Origin: Pseudoxanthomonas sp. J31
Lineage (GTDB): Bacteria > Pseudomonadota > Gammaproteobacteria > Xanthomonadales > Xanthomonadaceae
Length of the DNA stretch: 64,000 nt
Assembly: GCF_000510725.1 (NCBI RefSeq)
Contig: NZ_AZNZ01000003.1
Coordinates: forward strand, 62,001 to 126,000
Reading direction: 5' to 3'
The first letter of the stretch is position 1; the number at the start of each line of letters is the position of its first letter. Below are positions 62,343 to 64,000 of this stretch, piece after piece. The position numbers were made by a program, and so were the translations under genes. The notes beneath the pieces were generated by a model, which saw only the letters and a list, made by a program, of their open reading frames with translations, was not told where the DNA came from and did no database searches.

Positions 62343-64000
62343 ATGACCGAATCTTTTGCCGAGCTGTTCGAACAGAGCCAGGCCAACCTGGCGAAGCTGA
62401 AGCCGGGCGCCATCGTCACCGGTACCGTCGTGGACGTCCGCGGCGACGTGGTGGTGATCAACGCCGGACTGAAGTCCGAAGGCATCGTGCCGATCGAGCA
62501 GTTCCGTAACGAGAACGGCGAGATCGACGTTGGCGTGGGCGACCAGGTCAAGGTCGCGCTCGACTCGATCGAGAACGGCTTCGGCGAGACCGTGCTGTCG
62601 CGCGAGAAGGCCAAGCGCGCGATGGTGTGGGACGAGCTGGAAGAGGCGCTGGAGAAGAACGAGACCATCACCGGCCGCATCAGCGGCAAGGTCAAGGGTG
62701 GTTTCACCGTCGACATCAAGGACGTCCGCGCGTTCCTGCCGGGCTCGCTGGTCGACGTCCGTCCGGTGCGCGATCCGGCCTACCTGGAAGGCAAGGAGCT
62801 GGAGTTCAAGCTCATCAAGCTGGACCGCAAGCGCAACAACGTGGTCGTCTCCCGCCGCGCGGTGGTCGAGAGCGAGCACTCCGAGGAGCGCGAGCAGCTG
62901 CTGGAGAAGCTGGTCGAGGGCGCCAAGCTCAAGGGCGTGGTCAAGAACCTGACCGACTACGGCGCCTTCGTGGACCTGGGCGGCATCGACGGCCTGCTGC
63001 ACATCACCGACATGGCGTGGAAGCGCGTGCGCCATCCGTCCGAGGTGGTCAACGTCGGCGACGAGCTGGAAGTGCGCGTGCTGAAGTTCGACCGCGAGCG
63101 CAACCGCGTCTCGCTGGGCCTGAAGCAGCTGGGCGAGGATCCGTGGGAGAACATCTCCCGCCGCTATCCGGCCAACAGCCGCGTGTTCGGCAAGGTCTCC
63201 AACGTCACCGACTACGGCGCGTTCGTCGAGATCGAGCCGGGCGTCGAGGGCCTGGTGCACGTGTCCGAGATGGACTGGACCAACAAGAACGTCAACCCGT
63301 CCAAGGTCGTGCAGGTTGGCGACGAGGTCGAGGTCATGGTCCTGGACGTGGACGAGGAGCGCCGCCGCATCTCGCTGGGCATGAAGCAGGTCGCCGCCAA
63401 CCCGTGGGAGACCTTCGCCGCCATCCACAAGAAGGGCGACAAGGTCACCGGCCAGATCAAGTCCATCACCGACTTCGGCATCTTCATCGGCCTGGAAGGC
63501 GGCATCGACGGCCTGGTCCACCTGTCCGACATCAGCTGGAACACCACCGGCGAGGACGTGCTGCGCAACTTCAAGAAGGGTGACACCCTGGACGCCGTCG
63601 TCCTGGCCGTCGACCCGGAGCGCGAGCGCATCTCGCTGGGCCTGAAGCAGATGGAGCAGGATCCGTTCGGCCAGTACATGGCCGCGCACCCGAAGGGCTC
63701 CAAGGTCGAGGGCGTGGTGAAGGAAGTCGACGCCAAGGGCGCCGTGGTCGAGCTGGCCGACGGCATCGAGGGCTACGTCGCCGCGCGCGACATCGCCAAC
63801 GAGCGCGTGGACGACGCCACCCAGTACCTGAAGGTCGGCGACAAGGTCGAGGCCAAGTTCGTGGGCATGGACCGCAAGGGCCGTACCCTGCAGCTGTCGA
63901 TCAAGGCCAAGGACGAGGCCGAGACCGCCGAGGCCCTGGCCGAGTACAACAAGGCCGCCGCCGAGGCTGCCGCCGGCACCACCAGCCTGGGCGCGCTGCT
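62343..64000 (+). CDS. rpsA: 30S ribosomal protein S1 (cut by window edge)
   Basis: 552 codons visible of about 560; the end lies outside. Six S1 RNA-binding domains are present. The first begins near [20 protein letters not shown], and later ones show the [20 protein letters not shown] and [20 protein letters not shown] cores. The acidic/Ala-rich C-terminus ([14 protein letters not shown]) is typical. It follows cmk by 181 bp, a gap that should carry the rpsA promoter and autoregulatory leader. Confidence 0.97.
   Translation, partial: MTESFAELFEQSQANLAKLKPGAIVTGTVVDVRGDVVVINAGLKSEGIVPIEQFRNENGEIDVGVGDQVKVALDSIENGFGETVLSREKAKRAMVWDELEEALEKNETITGRISGKVKGGFTVDIKDVRAFLPGSLVDVRPVRDPAYLEGKELEFKLIKLDRKRNNVVVSRRAVVESEHSEEREQLLEKLVEGAKLKGVVKNLTDYGAFVDLGGIDGLLHITDMAWKRVRHPSEVVNVGDELEVRVLKFDRERNRVSLGLKQLGEDPWENISRRYPANSRVFGKVSNVTDYGAFVEIEPGVEGLVHVSEMDWTNKNVNPSKVVQVGDEVEVMVLDVDEERRRISLGMKQVAANPWETFAAIHKKGDKVTGQIKSITDFGIFIGLEGGIDGLVHLSDISWNTTGEDVLRNFKKGDTLDAVVLAVDPERERISLGLKQMEQDPFGQYMAAHPKGSKVEGVVKEVDAKGAVVELADGIEGYVAARDIANERVDDATQYLKVGDKVEAKFVGMDRKGRTLQLSIKAKDEAETAEALAEYNKAAAEAAAGTTSLGAL

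Overview
The window looks like a chromosome segment of a high-GC gammaproteobacterium of the Xanthomonadaceae/Lysobacteraceae type (Lysobacter, Luteimonas or Pseudoxanthomonas-like). This rests on the very GC-rich coding style, the gene set (phaR-phaB-gluQ-htpX, DUF3348-DUF802-OmpA-DUF2894, aguA-aguB, a lipoprotein Dcp, cmk-rpsA) and the protein sequences. The genus is inference.

Layout. (1) 1-1085: a partial secreted CE2-like SGNH esterase on the minus strand. (2) About 1.38-20.84 kb: a horizontally acquired accessory region of visibly lower GC. At its left edge lie 3'-end fragments resembling tmRNA/tRNA. Then come a Fic adenylyltransferase with palindromes around its start, a small HTH gene, a frameshifted orphan DUF6088-type antitoxin, and a complete heat/proteostasis locus of the TLQC/LHR type (HTH, hsp20, clpK/clpG, cardiolipin-synthase-like, ftsH, trx, psiE, htpX-like, degP-like). 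A decayed phage lysis pair (lysozyme, truncated holin), an IS3-family element, a recombination module (truncated DUF2924, large serine recombinase, small DNA-binding-like protein) and a four-gene minus-strand operon (AbiEi, AbiEii, GIY-YIG-like nuclease, PD-(D/E)XK-like protein) complete it. (3) 21106-21270: tRNA-Ala(CGC) with its own promoter and terminator. (4) 21.3-64 kb: ordinary chromosome. It holds a Zorya/Mot-like motor cluster, RNase D, a SUMF1 lipoprotein, an M48 protease, PHA regulation and synthesis, GluQ, HtpX, a lysozyme-inhibitor lipoprotein, a DJ-1/PfpI protein, an M14 peptidase, a POT transporter, a rhomboid protease, a histone-H1-like protein, cyclopropane fatty-acid synthase, Dcp, ferredoxin-NADP reductase, a sugar dehydrogenase, an ABC exporter, two cytochromes c, a three-gene RND efflux operon, a TraB-family protein, agmatine catabolism, ribosomal protein L36, cytidylate kinase and S1 (running off the right edge).

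How it fits together. The heat locus puts an independent disaggregase, a holding chaperone, two membrane proteases, a periplasmic protease, a thioredoxin and a lipid-modifying enzyme into one co-directional run with short gaps or overlaps. That would handle protein damage in cytoplasm, membrane and periplasm together. The AbiE operon carries two extra nuclease-like genes joined by 4-bp overlaps, which makes it the best candidate for an undescribed defence or toxin system. Its promoter/operator inverted repeat (20813-20840) has a close relative at 3577-3604 on the other side of the island, downstream of the broken antitoxin gene. The second candidate is the MotA/MotB-like cluster at 21301-25318.
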